NCBI RefSeq assembly: GCF_003286085.1
Contig: NW_020825288.1
Span: 7,874,001 to 7,938,000, forward strand
Source of the DNA: Drosophila persimilis
Taxonomy: Eukaryota > Arthropoda > Insecta > Diptera > Drosophilidae
Reading direction: 5' to 3'
Length of the DNA stretch: 64,000 bases
This document shows positions 1 to 13,000 of this stretch, piece by piece; positions within the stretch are counted from its first letter, which is position 1, and each line of letters starts with the position of its first letter. Made by a program: the position numbers and the translations under genes. Under the pieces are notes generated by a model, which saw nothing but the letters and a program-made list of their open reading frames with translations, searched no databases and had not been told where the DNA came from.

Positions 1-3000
1 ATCAAGCAGCATTTCGAGGGGATGAATGGGTGGCTTTCGATTGGGATCGTTCATACGCCTGGCCAGATTCTCCTTCGACTTGGACCGTACCAGATCGAGC
101 ACTCTATACTTGAACTCCAGGTCATCGGAGATGGGCAGATCATTGGGATGCGGCTGGCGACGTACTGGCGAGGTGTAGGGACTTCTTTTCGCCTTCTTTT
201 CGGAGGCTCGAGTCGGTGATGAACCCGGCGTCTTTTGACGCTGACGAGATGGTGATGTATACGGGGAGGTGTACGGTGATGAATACGGGGACTTGCTGGC
301 TGCCTTGCGCGATGGAGAAGTGTACGGCGACTTGGTGGCTGCCTTGCGCGATGGAGAAGTGTACGGCGACTTGGTGGCCACCTTCCGTGCAGGACTACGC
401 GAACGTTGGTTGGCTGGTGGAGGTGGTTCCTCCTTGGTTGGTGTCTCCTCAACTGCGAGATCGTCATCGTCTAGGCCCTTGCCCTCGCACAAATCTAGAT
501 ACTTGTTGAGGTCCTTCTCGTGGGAGAGCGAGTATTGCAATTTGATCTTGCGTTCGATTTCCTTCAAGCGCTGCTCCACATCGATCTTTTCCACATCCTC
601 GAGCAGCTTGATCTGACGTTCGAGCGAACGAAATCGGGCCTCCAGCTCCTTCGTCGAGGGTAAGTAAACCGTTTTTCGTTTCAGGTGATGCTTGACCGGG
701 TTGGGTCCCCAGTCGTAGTCGTTTGGCTCTTCAACCTCTGGCTTGTCTTCTATCGGTTCTTTAGGCTCTTTTGCCGGCTTTTCTTCTTCCGCATTTCCAC
801 TGGTATAATCCTCGATCTGTTTGGTGAGATCGGTAATGGCCTGAGCCTGCTCCACTTGCTCGGCAGAGGGCTTGCTTTCAGCTCGTATCAGGCGGCCATC
901 TTCGGACTTGATTAAATTCCGGTCGTTCAGCTGCTTTTCCAAGGCCTGAAAGAGATCTTCGAGTTCTTCGGTGTTGGCTCTGGTCAGGCGCCTGAGTCTT
1001 GAGGCCTTGGGTTCATTGTCCATAAGGAGCACAACAGTCTTGTTGCTGGCATCCACAGGTCCAGTTTCGCTGCCATTGGTGACCATTTTGTCTGGCATTT
1101 CCTTGGAGGCATCCTTGGTAGTTGGTTGGTTCTTTTCTGGCTGCTGATTGGAGGATTCCTTCGTGGCTGTGCACTCGTCGGAACAGCACTTCGTTGCTTT
1201 CGTTTCTTCGTTCTTGTTGGGTTTGTCTTTCTCAGCTTGAGGGGGTTCCAATTCCTTGAAAGAGGGCTCTTCAACATGTTCGGTTTTGATTACATCTTCC
1301 TGTTTGGTATTCTCCTCTTGTACCTCGGACTTTGGATCGACCACTGCCTCTTTAGCTGTTTTATCGACATCTACCTCTTTGGCCCGGGCTTGGGCTATCT
1401 CTTCATTTTCCAGGGTTTTGGTCTCCTTCACCGTTTCGGGCTCAATGCTCTCTGGCGGAAGGTCCTCCAATCTCACCGTCTCATCGCTTTTGACATTCTG
1501 GTTGTGGCAATCCTTCTCCTGCTTTTTGGAGCCTTCACTCTCATCGGGTTTATCCGGCTGTGGCTGCGGCTCTTCCAAAGCTTCATTCTCTGGGATGACG
1601 GTGCCGTTCTTGGCTCTCTCTTCCACCAACTGTGCCTCCAGCCGCTCGAGACGTCGTGCCAGGTCCTCTGTAGTGGGCTTGGACTCGCTCCTCTTCCGTT
1701 CAGAGTCCTTGTTGACCATCATTTTGATGTTGATGCTGATGTTGATGGGCTTGTGGGAGTCCACTTCCTCCAGCTCGCCAAAGTTCTGCGTGTATCGCAC
1801 CAGCTCCTTGCCGGTGGTGGCATCGATGGTGTCCGTGCTCAGCCGACGCGGCGAGCCGCTGTCATCGCTCTGGGGGGCCACAGCCACTGCCGCCGCTGAC
1901 TTCTCGCGCATGGCTTCCAGCAACTTGAGACTGTTCTCGCTCAGCTGCTTCTCCAGGGCCAGGACACGCTGCTCCAGCTGGCCTTCGGCCAGAGCCTGGC
2001 GCGAGGTGCTCGGCCCGTCAGCGCTGATCACTAGGACATTGGCCTTCGATGCAACTTCGGAATCACTTGCACAGCGCTGCTTGTAGAATTTCTTATACAA
2101 TTGCTTCTCCAGGAATTGTAATCGGTTTTCCAGATCGGCCCTTGAGGGCAAATCGGAGAAACGACGAACCGTTCGCTGCTGCCAGGGTTCATAATTTCCC
2201 GATCTGTAGTAAGCCGTGTTTGCAGGTGCTTCCGAGGTCTCATCGCCCATCGTTGTGGGTCGCTGTTGCAGTTGCAGCTGCCGTTGTCGTTGCTGCTGCT
2301 GCTGCTGTTGCCGTTGCTTTCGCTGCGGATTGATCTGGCTGGGCTTGAGGTTCTCCTCACCCGGGCCTTGTCCCTGCATTTTGCTCTGGAGCTCTTCGAT
2401 GAGTGCCTGCTGCTGGTGAAGTGTGGGCGCCGCCAGGATCCTCAGCTCCGCGGGTGGCAGTGGAGGAGCCGGGGGCGGAGAAGGTATATGCGCCTCAATG
2501 GCCACATCCACCAGCTTGGGCTGGGACTTGGTTTTGCTCTCCGCCTTGTCCTTGCCATGCAACGCCTCGAAGCGGCTCTCCAGGTCCTCCGTTGAAGGTG
2601 GCTGTTTCTTCTCCGCCGCTCGGTCCTCACTGCACTCCGAGATGACCTCCTGTTCGATCCGTTCGAGAGCTTGGTTCACGGTCTCGCTTTGAGTGGAAAA
2701 ATGATTCTTGCTGCTCATGCGGCGCTTCAGGGTTTCGTAGCGCTTTTCAAGATCCTCTGTCGAGGGCGGTTCCGAAGCTCTTCTCTTACTGAGATCCTTC
2801 TGTTCGGTTTGCTGACATTCCTCAGTGTTTTTTGTTCGACTATTTTCAATTTTTGTTTCGTGAGACTCCTCAATATTATTTGCTGAAGTTTCCTGGGTTT
2901 CTTTAGCCTTCTTTGCTGGAATTTCGTCCGTTTTCTTCGATGCAGTGACCTCCTTTTCTTTGGTCTCCAACGTCTTGCTGGCACTCTTACATCGCTCTTC

Positions 3001-6000
3001 GAAACTTTTTCGCTTCTCCTCGGCTCGAACTTCGACCTCTGATTTCTTCTGATCGTTTGTCAGTGCAGTATTCACTTCTTTCAGCTTCTCCTCAAAGGTT
3101 TTCGTGGACTTTTGTTCCCTTTCCGCAGTCTCAGCTTCCTTTTGATTCCTTGCTTCTGTCGACCTCTGATCTTTTGCTGTGGATTTTGTTTGCTCAGCTT
3201 CCTTGGATGACTCCAGGTTGGTTGTGCTCAATTGCTTCTCCAGGGCATTGAAACGCTTCTCCAGCTCCTCTGTGGAAGGTGGGGACTTACGTGCAGTCTT
3301 CACAGGTTCTTCTTGATTTTCCACCTTTTCTGGTTCTGGCTTCTTTTTTGCCTTCTCTGATTCCACTTTCGTGTCGGGGCTGTCTTTTCCCGATGGTTTT
3401 GGTTCGACTCTTTTAGACGCTTCTTTTTCTTCACGGGTTTTCGTTGGTGTCCTATCCTTAACCTTAACCGTTTCGTTTCGTTTATTGCTTTCTTCGGAAT
3501 CCTTTGAATCCTTTGAAGCCCGTCTTTCTTGGGGTTTCTCATCTCTAATTTCTGAATCTTCTGGCTCTTTTCGGGCCTTAGGTTCCTCCCTGGCTGGCTC
3601 TTTTCGGGCCTTAGGTTCCTCCTCGGCTGGCTCTTTTCGGGCCTTAGTTTCCTCCTTGGCTGGCTCTTTTCGGGCCTTGGGTTCCTCCTTGTCTGGCTCT
3701 TCATCTGGTGGCTCCTTTTTAGTCTTGGCTGGGCTACTCTTCTGTACGCTCATTTTGCGTTCCAGGGCATTGAAACGATCCTCCAGCTCGGCTGTCGAGG
3801 GCAGTTTCCTAAGGCGTGGCTGGTCTCCTTCTTTATCTTCTTTATTTTTATCAGTTTCCGACCCTTTAGTGCTTTCCGTTTGGGGTGTTGTTGCTGTGTC
3901 CTTTGTCTCGGATTGGGAGTCCTCTGATCTGTGGAGTTTGCTGGTCTTCTCGCTGTCCTTCTGCTCTTTCGTGCCACTTCCGCTGGACTGCTCTGCATCT
4001 CCCAGGTCCACCGGGGGAGCCTTGGAACTTGATTCACTGGAACTCATTTGCTTGGTTAAGGCATCGAAACGGCTCTCTAGATCGGCTGTTGAGGGAATCC
4101 GCTCAGACTTTTCGGCCAATTCGGGATCCATTTCCTCCAGCTCCTTTCGCACCTTCTCGGCACTGAGCTGCTTCTCAAGGGTCTCGAATCGCTCCTCCAA
4201 GGCGGCCGTGCTGGGAATATACTTGGGCTTATCACATGAGTGCTCCTGGCTGATGCGATGCTCCAGCGCCTGGAAACGCTCCTCGATATCGATCGTCGAC
4301 GATCTGGTCAGCGTCTTGCGTCGTGGATCGTGACGCTTCCGGCTGGCATTGCTCAAAATGGCGGCTGTCGGAGGCGGTGGCTGGTGCGACTCTATCGTCA
4401 TGCTCAGCACCTCCTTGTAGTCGTCTTTGTTTTCGCCGGGAATGTTGTCGTCGCGGATCTGCGGCACTTTGTCATCCGCATCCACCAGGTCTTCCCTTAT
4501 CTGAGGCGGAGACATTGCCTTCGCCTCCTGCTCGCCGCTCTGTCCCTCCACCTGAGCCCTCTGCTCCATGTACACCGCTCGAGCGTCCGTTCCCTCTTCG
4601 TTGAGGGAGTAAGACAGTTCTAGGCGGCTGGGACGCTCCACACTGTTCACTCGCTCGAAATACTGATTGGTAACGCCATCTTCACTAAAATCGAACCGAC
4701 GTGGAGTGGATTCGACGGCCTGCTCCTCTGCCGCACTCGCCGCTCCTGCTGCTCCCTCAATGCCCAGGGGATCGATGGACACCGGCCTGGGCGTCGGAAG
4801 CGGACTGATGCAGGACGCGCCCAGATAGCTGGCCATGTCCGGCATCGGCGACAGCTGACTGGTGCTGGTGATTCCAGGGATAACTGTGTCCACCAGCAGG
4901 TGCAGTGGCTCCATTTTGCTGGCCAGCTCGGACTCATTGCCGAAGCGGCCGCTTTCTGTGGCACTGTCCTCTGCAGCTTCCGCCTCCTGTTTGGCGGCCG
5001 GCTCCTTCTCATCCCCACTCTCTGTGCCCATCAGCATGAAGGGAATTTCATGGGAGCTGGGAGCCCAGGACTTTGGTCTCTGGCGCTCCAAGCTCGCCTC
5101 TCGGGACCCCGTCAACAGCTGCGGCTTCTCCTTTAGCTTGCGCGCCAGCCTCGCCTTTTGCTTGGGACTTTTCTCCGTCGACTTGGGGTCATCGTCGTCA
5201 CACAGACTGGTGTCCGTGCTGGATCCACCGCCGCCGGCGCTGCCACCGCTGCCCCCGGCGCGTTCTACCTGCTCCTGCTCGCCATCGCTGTCCTCGCTGT
5301 ACGAGGAGCTGTCGCTCTTGCCGAATCGCGATCGGAGCTTCTGCGTCTTCATCGTCTTATCAGCGCCCTCGCGCATTATGGCCGCCCGTTCCGCTTTGAT
5401 CTCCTTCCAGGTCAGGCTGTCGCGGCGTCTGAGAGTGGGGTCCGTGTCCCGCCACAGCAGAGTCTCGCCACGTCGCAGCTGCTTCTCGGTGGAAGGTTTG
5501 GTGTGCAGAACGGCTGGGAGGGAGGGCTTCCTGGCAGGTGGAATGGCTCCCAGGGGGGCACTCACCCTCTTCCCCTTGTTGGTGATGATGGCCGGCCGGC
5601 CGAGGAGCAGCTGATTGACTGCCACCGAGGCCTGGGCAGTATTCGGTGGTCCCTGACGGGCTGCCGTCGAGCAGGCAGTGGTCAGGATGACATGCGCCTG
5701 TTTCTGGCGCTCCCTCAACCGATCGTATTGCTTCTTGAGCAGCGAAATGTCCAGGGCCATGCGGTCCTTCGGCTCCGTAGGCTGCTTGCCCGCTGCTGGT
5801 CCCACGGAGCCGCGACGGCCCCAGTTCAGACCCCAGACGGTGGCCACCGCCATGCGCTCCTCATCCGAATGCGTGTCCTCATCATCGTAGTACAGTCTGC
5901 AAGGGAGGATGCTCAGAATGCTGGAACTTTGAATATCTCTTTCCGATATACTCACTGCATTCCCTGTTGGTGTCGGAGAGGGGCAATGTTGTACAGATGC

Positions 6001-9000
6001 TTGTCCCTCAGCTGCCTGAGATCCGCTATGGGTCCTAGCTTGACGACTCTTTCGATCAGTCCATTCGAATCGATCAAATGGCCGTTAAGCAGTTCACTCG
6101 AATAGGAACCCATTTTGCCATAGAACTCATCGGCTGAACGGACACTGAGAACGCGTCTGAAACGAGAAGAAAGGCATCTCTTGAAAGGTATTCTAATGTT
6201 AATAAAGATTGCATTTCATAGTCTTTGCTAGTCTGTTGAAGGCCTGAAACTCTGCCTACAGTCAAATCTCAGTGGCTGGCTTTTGAACGCAAAAGAGCCT
6301 GGAGCCAGCCTGTCAGAAATCGTGCCAAAAAATGTATGGGCGTTGTCTCTACTTGTACCCTGTCTTTAAAATGCGTCAAATATTGTGCTGATGCAGGAAT
6401 AACTATGGAGAACAGAAAGTTTATATTTCTAAGATTCTATTTGTTTCCTTAAGAGCTACTTTGGATTCAGCTTCCAGCCTTTTCGAATGACTCTTTTCCA
6501 TTAGCTCGTATCTTTCTTCATGGTTTGCCGTTTGGATTTCTTTGACATTGAAATCGCTTAGCCCCAAATCTAGCACCATGTCTAGTCGGTTTATGCATTT
6601 GCTAACCTTGTTGATAGCTGGTTTACTTGTTGTTATCCACAGACACCATAAAAAGTTCCTAGATGACAGTACATAAAATTTCTGGTGGCCAAAAAACGAA
6701 CCGAAACTGCTAAATTGCATTTGGCAAGCGAGAAAAAGTTTTACCAAATTTCTAACAGCAGCCTTGACACAAATTCGTGCCGCACACTGCAGCACCAACA
6801 ATTGGAGGGGGGGGGGGGTGTTGCACTGGCACCCAACCAAGCAAAACCCCCAGCCAGGGCAGAGACAGGGACAGAGAGGCTGTACTCACTCTTCAAGGAG
6901 GCTCCAGAGAACGAGAGCGGTGCGGAGGATGACATCGCTGCCCTCGATGAGCACCAGGTCCCAGACGCGCAGCACACAGGACATGGGCAGGCAGGTGCAG
7001 AACATGGTGAGGAACCACTGCATGGTGAAGACATTGGTCAAGGGCGGCTCGTAGGCATTCTCCACGGGCCCCTGAAGGCGCTGCAGGTGCTTGGCGAGGC
7101 GCGGCAGACGCGTTTGCATCAGTTCGCGGAATACGCCCATGTCCGCCTGGAGGCCGCCCATCGAGCCGTAGAAGTAGCCCGTCGGCAGTACGCCCTCAAC
7201 CAGATAGATCATGACCTTCATGGACTCCTCCTCCTCCTTGTCCATGACCTGCAGTATCAGAGCGCCCAGCATGTTGAAACCCTGGGTGGGATGGACGAGA
7301 GTATTCTTGAGTCGAGGCAGCAGACAAAGAGCCGTCGAGGAGCACTCACCTGGCAATAGCCCACCTCGGGATTGTAGCGGGCATACCCGAGCAGAATGCG
7401 CTTCAGCTTGGCCTGGTTGATGGATCCCGCGGGGCCGGTGCACAAATTGGAGCCAGTGCGATGCAGGTCCTGGTTTCAGTAAAGGGGAAATCCGCTTAAA
7501 AATAGCCCCGGCCCCAGGGCAGCGTGCACCAGATTCTCACCTTAACGATTTGTATGCCCAGCTCCTCGTCATCCTCGCGCCACTCCTCGCAGAAGCACTT
7601 CTCCCGCTGCTTGGCCCAGTCCACGTTCTTCGACTTGAGGTATTTGTCCGCCAGCGACAGCCACAGCTGTGTGGGTTAAGGTGGGGTAAGGTGAGGTGGC
7701 CAATGCAATCAGTCCAACCGGACGGCTGACAGCTGACAACTGAATGGATACCTTACCTTGCGCCGGAATTCGGGTGGGGTGCCGCCGGGCAGGCGGGCGA
7801 CCAGCTTCATGGCATGCAGCCATTGATTGTAATCCGATGCAGCATCCTCATCGCTGGCGACTGCAGCGGCGGTGGTGCTGGAGCTGCTTTCGTGGCCTCC
7901 ACCGCCATTGCGTGTCAGCATGTTGTGGGTGGCGGTGCTTCTATTTTTGCTGTTTGTGGTGGTGCTGCTGGTAGGGGAGGTTAGGCTGGCTTTCCGCGGC
8001 GGTGGTGAGAGGCTAAAACGCATTTTAGGCTGTGCATCGTCTGAAAGAGTTAAGTTTTAAGAGTTATATAGCATACGCTCTGGCTGCGATTGATTGTATT
8101 TCTATATATATTATTTCTCTATTAAAATCGGACTCGATTCGGCTGTGTCCCTATGACTTACAATATCCGTGCAGTATGCAAACTTTACATGTATATAAGA
8201 TACGTTTTTATAGATATATATTCATAGAAAGAGATTAGTTGGTTTTGTTTAGAGTTAGTAGAGCGCGCAAAAGAGAGAAGAAGAAAGAATACAAAGAATA
8301 TATGTATATATTGATATATTTATATAGGTTAGACACATAATCAATCAAGTATTTTGATCCGGATGGTATCAGGAGATGACAGCGAAATGTGTCGATGTGC
8401 GAAACAAACTCGAGATCAAAACTAGGACATGCGAATCGGGTGGATGTGAAAAGCCAACATTCAAAGCTAAAATGAAACAAGTCACTCCTCGTTTAAGGCA
8501 TCCTCCGTGCTGGCTTTTGACACATCTTTGTGTGAAATTGACCATGACATTTATTACGCCAGACAAGTGGTATTCTCTAGGTCTGTGGGGGGGGTGCAGT
8601 GTACATGTGTGTATCTATGACATTTCAGCTTTCACCATGTTATACAACATAGTTAGCAGCTGAGATCTTCTACGCCAAGCTGCCAGACCAAGAACAGTAT
8701 CCTCATGGCTCAACTTTATCTTTTCTGCTGCCTGGGGCTTCACCCCAACAGCTTCATTGGATGTACCAGTTCATTCCCCACACAACACACTCTACACTAA
8801 AGGTCAAGTTAATAAAAAAATAATATTGTGCCTGGCGGAGAGTTTATGAGAGCAGCATAAATTCAGATTGCCTTTCGGTATGGTTCAAGTTCGCTTTTAG
8901 AATCGATAATAATTTTGGTTTCGGAGTCGGAGCCCCACTTTATGGCTGATAATTTGATTTCCGCTTTATTTTTCATTTCCAGCTTATTGCCGGCTGAAAC

Positions 9001-9974
9001 GTGCTGGAAATGCTAAAGCACAAATCGGAAAGCATATGCCAAAAAAAAAAACACGAGGAATTTTGGTTGGAATATAAAATTACCATTTTAAAGAACTCCC
9101 CGGAAATTGGGGTAAAGAAAGTGCTTTAATTTTTGAGGAATTCTATGCAGAAAATGCTTTAATTTTTTGCGGGGAAATCCATTAAAGTTCAGAGAAAAGT
9201 TTGCCAAAAAAAGAAAAAGAAAATGGCCTCTGTCGATTTCTCTCTAGATATACAGTTAGATGGGCAATTTCTTTGGCATGTTTTCGCCCAAATTTCCTTT
9301 GCTTATTTACATACATACTTGAGCAGATATGTGTGTGTTTTTGTGCGTGTGTGCGTGTGTTTGTTGTACCTAAGAAGTTTATTCCAACAAATGGAGGGCG
9401 CTGGTGGCAGGCATTCGCATAATGAAGAGGCAATCATGGGAGCTATTGCCGAGACTTTGCTGAAAGTTAAATTCAAGTAAACATTGGCTTGTGTGTTCAG
9501 GGGAAAATTGAAGAAAATCCGTATGCTAAAAGCGGTTGCCAGGCCGCACAACAAGCCTGACGAGCCCCAGAGCCAAGTGCGGACCAAGCTAATGAAACAC
9601 TAATTGCGCCAACTCTTATATAATGGCGGGGCCCCTAACATCGCACCAATTAGGCGCCGGACATAAAGCATTGTTTATGGTCAGTGAATGGACGGATGGC
9701 TCTGAGTCCAGCCACGGGGGTCTCATATTTTTTATTGCTATCTCATATTTTTTTTTCGCTCCTCTTGGAAATGCATTTTACATGAGAGATTTATGTGCGA
9801 ATGACAATGAAAAAAAAAAACTTTCTTGTCGGGTAACGTGGCCAGGATGTGTGTGTGTGTGTGTGTGTGTCTGTGCATGTCAAGGCTGTGATTGTTAGGC
9901 AGCCAGCAATTTGGCCAAATGCTCAGTCAGGCCTTGACCAGGCCGGGCCAAAGCTACAAGCGGCATCACGTGCG

Positions 9975-10013
<39 letters not shown>

Positions 10014-13000
10014 TGCGCCACTTGTGTGTGCCCCAAAATACAAAAAAGAAAACGCAATGCAAGACAGCTGGTTTAATGAGCCGAAAGAAAATTGCCTTTT
10101 GGGTGTGTTGATACACCGGAAAAAAATTATACAAAAAATGGGGTTCAAAAAATAATATGCTAGAGCTTGATTCTAACCCTAGTATTGGCATTTTTTGAAA
10201 ACATTTTAGGACAGCAAATATTACATCGATTACAGAATTAGAAAAAGTACAGGCTAGCATTGAATTCGGAAGATTTTGATGCTTTTGGAGACCAGTAAAA
10301 TATATCGATTCTGATCAAAATTGGTTGCAGAATATTAGAAAGGACAATTCTGGTATTGGATTGGAGTTTTGCATTAGCCTCATAGCCAAAATTCGGTTAA
10401 TAAAATGCTAGTTCTATGACCTTACTGATAGTCTGCTTAAAGCCATCTGTTGCTGATAAAACCACCGCTTCTGGACCCAACTATAAGACGCTCTGCAGCG
10501 TATAAACAAGAGCAGTTTTTACGATTCAGGGTCTCAGGGTACACATGGCTGAAAGTTAATTTATCTTCCCTCTGACACCTTTGGAGCAGTTCAAAAGAGA
10601 TTTACTTCACTCCATATAATGGCCATTTGCCCCATTCAGCCATTCAGCCACTGTGCGAAAGCAGAGCTCCAAGAGCAGCAAAAGCTGTGTACTTAAACCG
10701 TATTTATCCCGGGGGATTGCCTGACCCCAAAGCGGGAACACTCACAGAGAGAGAGATAGAGAGGACTCTGAGCGTCAGTTTGTCTGCGGCTGTCTTGGAA
10801 ACGAACCCAATCCCTGCTGCACTTGGATGCGCAGGCACGTTCAGTGCCATTAGTGTCAATTCGAGCGAGAATCTTCTAATGAATTCCCAGGCCGGGGGCA
10901 GGCCAACCAGAAGAGACGCAGACTCATACGATGAGATGAGACCGTGTAATATGTACAGAAAAGTTAATCCTCAATGGTTCATTAAACTATTGCAATGCTT
11001 AACCCCAATGCTTATCGGCTTAGCGATGGAAAATTGCCTTTATCTCGCGGTCCCAGACAAAGGCACTTCAACACGCGATTATGCGGCAAGGAGCAAAGGA
11101 TATCTGCCTCCTGATTGCCTGCATAACGGCCACCCCCAAAGAGTTAATGCAGTTTTTGCGTTGTGTAACTTTGATTAAATCTCTGCAGCATTACGCATAC
11201 GACACGTGTCCTGTTGCCCAGAACAGGCTGGGCAATCAATTTATATCCCAAAAAGCTGCCTGTCAATTTCGATAAGCTCTGCTTTCACAATTTAATCGAA
11301 AGTCTTGCCTGCCAAAAACATGCAAGTTTTTATTTTGTACTTTTCTTTTTCGCTTGAATGGAATTTGATGGGGGATCTGTGCCAGTGACAGTCGGGCTAC
11401 TCAAGCAGTTGCGCCCAAAAGTTTCCAAGGACATTAAATTGTGCCTTTTATGGCACCCAACTTATTTCAAGAAGGTGTACATCAGGTGGACATAGATTGG
11501 GTTACTATCTGTTTAACTTTGGGAGCGAATTCTCATAACATTAAAGTGACGGGCTCCTTTCGCCCACACACATGTCGGCTCCTGTCACTTTGCATAGCCC
11601 CAGACACGCTCTGGGCGTTCATTGGGTGTAAAATAAACAGCGACGCCGTAATTACAATTCGATGGTAAAAATGTCAAAGGTCTTGTGTTGGTGAAAAGAA
11701 CAAAAAAACAACAAAAGAAAATCAAAGACCAAAACAGGAAGTACAACAAACCGGAAGTGATGGCTGGAAAAGCTTTTGTGAAGAGTAGGAAAATAACAGC
11801 AAAAAACTTGGCCAACATGCAACAGTTGTGCATATGTGTGTGTGTGTGTGTGTGTGTGTTAGGCAGTTATTGGAAAAATACAGAAAAAACCGAATCAGCA
11901 AAAGAGGGAAAGTGGAAAAAGGGTAGTGGAAAATTCTAATTAAATGCCGCCAAGGCTGGATGAATGGGTTAAATGGGCTCCAACGCCTGCCCTCCTTTCA
12001 ACTACGAAATAATGGAAATTTATGCCAGCCAGCCAGGCGAGGGGTGGTGATGGTAGCGGAAAGCACTCTTTCCATACCCAAAAAAAAAATGCAAATGTTA
12101 ATTACAAGCGGCTGCCAAAATTAGAATTGTGCGCGTTTCAGCATGAGTAATATGCCTGGGCGGGATACGTAAATATATGTGTGTATGTATGTATGTATGT
12201 GTGCCTGGTAGTGGTAGTGGTAGTGGGAGTATGTATATGTGTGCGTGGGTGGGCTATGCTATTGCCATTTTGATGCTGGACAAATATCTTGACTTCTTTT
12301 GCATAAATTACCTTTTCGTAGATATTTTTGTTAGTATTTCGTTGTTAAATGTACAAAGATAAAGATACAGATACAGAGATAAAGATAAAGAGAAAGATAT
12401 ACGGAGAAAAGAGTTAGGTTTAGGAACAATTGAACGTGGCCAAAGCATGTAAGTATTTGAGTTATTTTCTGGCTCTGTTACTTTTATTTTTATTTTGTCT
12501 TTGGAGAGGCCCTAAAAAACATACATGGATCGTGGATTAATCACACCAGATACTTAGAGGTATATATATATATAGAGAAGGAAGGAATGAGTGTTAGGGG
12601 GCGTGTGTTTAGGAGGTGCTTGTGCAGTTTTGGCATAGTTACCCATGTTAAGTAAACGTGCGCCTGTCGGTATGCTATGGTTTCTGCCACGGCTCTTGCC
12701 TCAGCGACTGACTCTTTGTTGTTGTTGTTGTTGTTGTAAGTAGTTTTTTCTTGTTGTGGGGATTCTCTAGTTATTGTTTTACATTTTTGCTTTTACGTTG
12801 TTCTGATTGTTGTTGTTGCTGTTGTTGTTTGTTGTTTGCTGTGGCCTATTGTATTATTTACACAAGATTTACATAAATACGAGTACACGTACAAAGATTC
12901 ACTTAGACGTACATATAAGCATGCTTCTCTATATTACAACTAGTTGTACATATACTATAAGGTTGTGGCATGCTAAAATTATATAACTCTGACGTTCAGA

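Noticed and set aside
1126-4333. Long plus-strand ORFs (1126-1899, 1256-2086, 3371-4333)
   Set aside because: They are antisense shadows of the RabGAP exon, created by its repetitive charged codons. The minus frame is open for 1965 codons and shows consistent protein motifs.
5158-6105. 315-codon plus-strand ORF
   Set aside because: It overlaps the RabGAP exon antisense, crosses its exon-intron boundary and resembles no protein.
10627-11178. 183-codon plus-strand ORF in the large RabGAP intron
   Set aside because: No domain, no signal of codon bias, no splice context; compatible with chance in moderately GC-rich intronic DNA.
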